From Bacillus wiedmannii (lineage in GTDB: Bacteria > Bacillota > Bacilli > Bacillales > Bacillaceae_G), in NCBI RefSeq assembly GCF_001583695.1, contig NZ_LOBC01000011.1:1-64000 (forward strand): a stretch of 64,000 bases of DNA, given 5' to 3'. This document shows, piece after piece, positions 63,273 through 64,000 of this stretch. Position numbers and translations under genes: made by a program. The notes under the pieces were generated by a model. That model saw only the letters and a program-made list of their open reading frames with translations, had not been told where the DNA came from and searched no databases. Each line of letters opens with the position of its first letter. The stretch's first letter is position 1.

Positions 63273-63662
63273 TCAGCAAGCAAAAGTGTATTCTGCATTT
63301 CTGAAAACAGTAGATGGCAGATTGTGACCTGCTGAATCTGCTAAGAAAGAATATACAAGAACATCCTTAACATCATCTTTATTTCCACTAATAATAACAT
63401 CAAGAAAATCTTCTATTTGGAATTCTGGAGTAAATAACACAATCTTAGTTGTTCTGTTTGGTTCTAAAGAAACAAAAGTACGAGAGATTTCAACTAATTC
63501 ATTTTGAGTTGGGAAAGAAGTGTTTGGACTTCTCTTAACAGTTACCGTTACATTACTAGTATGGCAGCGTGAATCATTGTTTAACATAATGTTGAGAGCA
63601 GTTGGAATAATCCCATTTTCAGAAACTGGAACTCGAAACACTCCAGTAGATTTATGAGCCAT
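63273..63662 (-). CDS. Hypothetical beta-rich protein, relative of 54024-54437
   Basis: About 129 residues (MAHKSTGVFRVPVSENGIIP, then NVTVTVKRSPNTSFPTQNEL and FVSLEPNRTTKIVLFTPEFQ). It is soluble and beta-sandwich-like. The STGV, TVTV and PNR elements occur in the same order in the 137-residue protein at 54024, suggesting distant paralogy. The start is ATG 63662; six codons upstream an ATG overlaps the ribosome site AAAGGATG. Confidence 0.55.
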   Translation of the reverse strand: MAHKSTGVFRVPVSENGIIPTALNIMLNNDSRCHTSNVTVTVKRSPNTSFPTQNELVEISRTFVSLEPNRTTKIVLFTPEFQIEDFLDVIISGNKDDVKDVLVYSFLADSAGHNLPSTVFRNAEYTFAC

Positions 63663-63954
63663 ATAATCACATCCTTTCAAAATAAAATATATTTACAATA
63701 TATTAGATGCAAGAAACGTTCGTTTTGATAGGGACAAATTATATGATTAATATATCTATAATAACCCTCGGTATTACTAAGACAATGATTTAAAAGATTA
63801 ACAAATATCGTGAGACCCAATCGAATGTATATTAACAGTAAAAAAAATAAGGTGTCTAAAAGATTCCCTATTTCGAGCCAATAATGAGACATTATGTTAA
63901 TCTTATATGTATAGCTGCACAAAATTGAAAAACTTAAGGAGACAGATCAATTTT
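63663..63954. other. Non-coding AT-rich stretch
   Basis: Divergent promoter region between 63662 (minus) and 63955 (plus). No gene with a ribosome site and no recognised site were found. Confidence 0.4.
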
Positions 63955-64000
63955 ATGAGAAAATCATTCCTATTACTTACTTTAATTCTAGTATTAGTCA
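63955..64000 (+). CDS. 5' end of a gene for an exported protein (cut by the window edge)
   Basis: ATG follows AAGGAGA at good spacing. The visible 15 codons encode MRKSFLLLTLILVLV, the start of a signal peptide or membrane anchor. The rest lies outside. Confidence 0.6.
   Translation, partial: MRKSFLLLTLILVLV

Noticed and set aside
63677-63922. An 81-codon minus-strand ORF at the right edge
   Set aside because: AT-rich, no ribosome site, and composition unlike neighbouring genes.

Overview
The window is a low-GC Firmicutes chromosome segment and almost certainly comes from the Bacillus cereus group (cereus/thuringiensis/anthracis). The best markers are the sigB locus with the group-specific RsbK-RsbM-RsbY signalling branch, several bcr1-type intergenic repeats, an IS231-type transposase relic, SLH surface proteins, an HssRS/HrtBA haem-stress locus and yhaMNO. 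I see no rRNA, tRNA, CRISPR array or intact prophage.

Layout. 0.2-7 kb: a haem-sensing two-component system (hssRS) and its haem exporter (hrtBA), separated by a DinB-like gene and an ArsR-type repressor/MFS exporter pair; the HssR direct repeat is visible in front of hrtB. 7-10 kb: a coiled-coil cell-wall protein, a P-loop kinase and a SAM methyltransferase with a consensus promoter and a palindromic leader. 10.4-16.8 kb: a tightly overlapping six-gene operon (ketoacyl synthase III, ATP-grasp ligase, SDR, metallo-beta-lactamase-fold hydrolase, PaaK-like adenylating enzyme, GNAT-like acyltransferase) preceded by a possible attenuator. This is the best candidate for an undescribed biosynthetic system. 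17-25 kb: aminopeptidase, secreted phosphatase, D-cysteine desulfhydrase, small lipoproteins and an L,D-transpeptidase.

25-31.7 kb: a second two-component system divergent from a lipoprotein/PepSY-like pair, then an accessory stretch with the IS231 relic, a toxin-like gene remnant and small paralogous genes that look like orphan immunity genes. 31.8-37 kb: yhaM, yhaN, yhaO. 37-43 kb: small conserved Bacillus genes, a NarL-type two-component system divergent from an unlisted 26-residue amphipathic peptide, a chimeric ORF made by deletion, and bcr1 copies.

43-53.3 kb: the general stress region. rsbK, rsbM and rsbY transmit the signal to rsbV/rsbW/sigB. Six sequences matching the sigma-B promoter pattern sit in front of rsbV, the ferritin-like gene, a ykvS-like gene, two YflT-type stress gene groups and an HPr-like gene, so this stretch reads as a regulon cluster around its own sigma factor. 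53-64 kb: secreted and membrane proteins of unknown role, a YjcZ-type sporulation peptide, a phosphatase, an alpha/beta hydrolase, a PadR/DUF2812 pair, and two SLH-domain genes that each carry an in-frame stop at nearly the same place in the first SLH motif. The right edge cuts a gene with a signal peptide.
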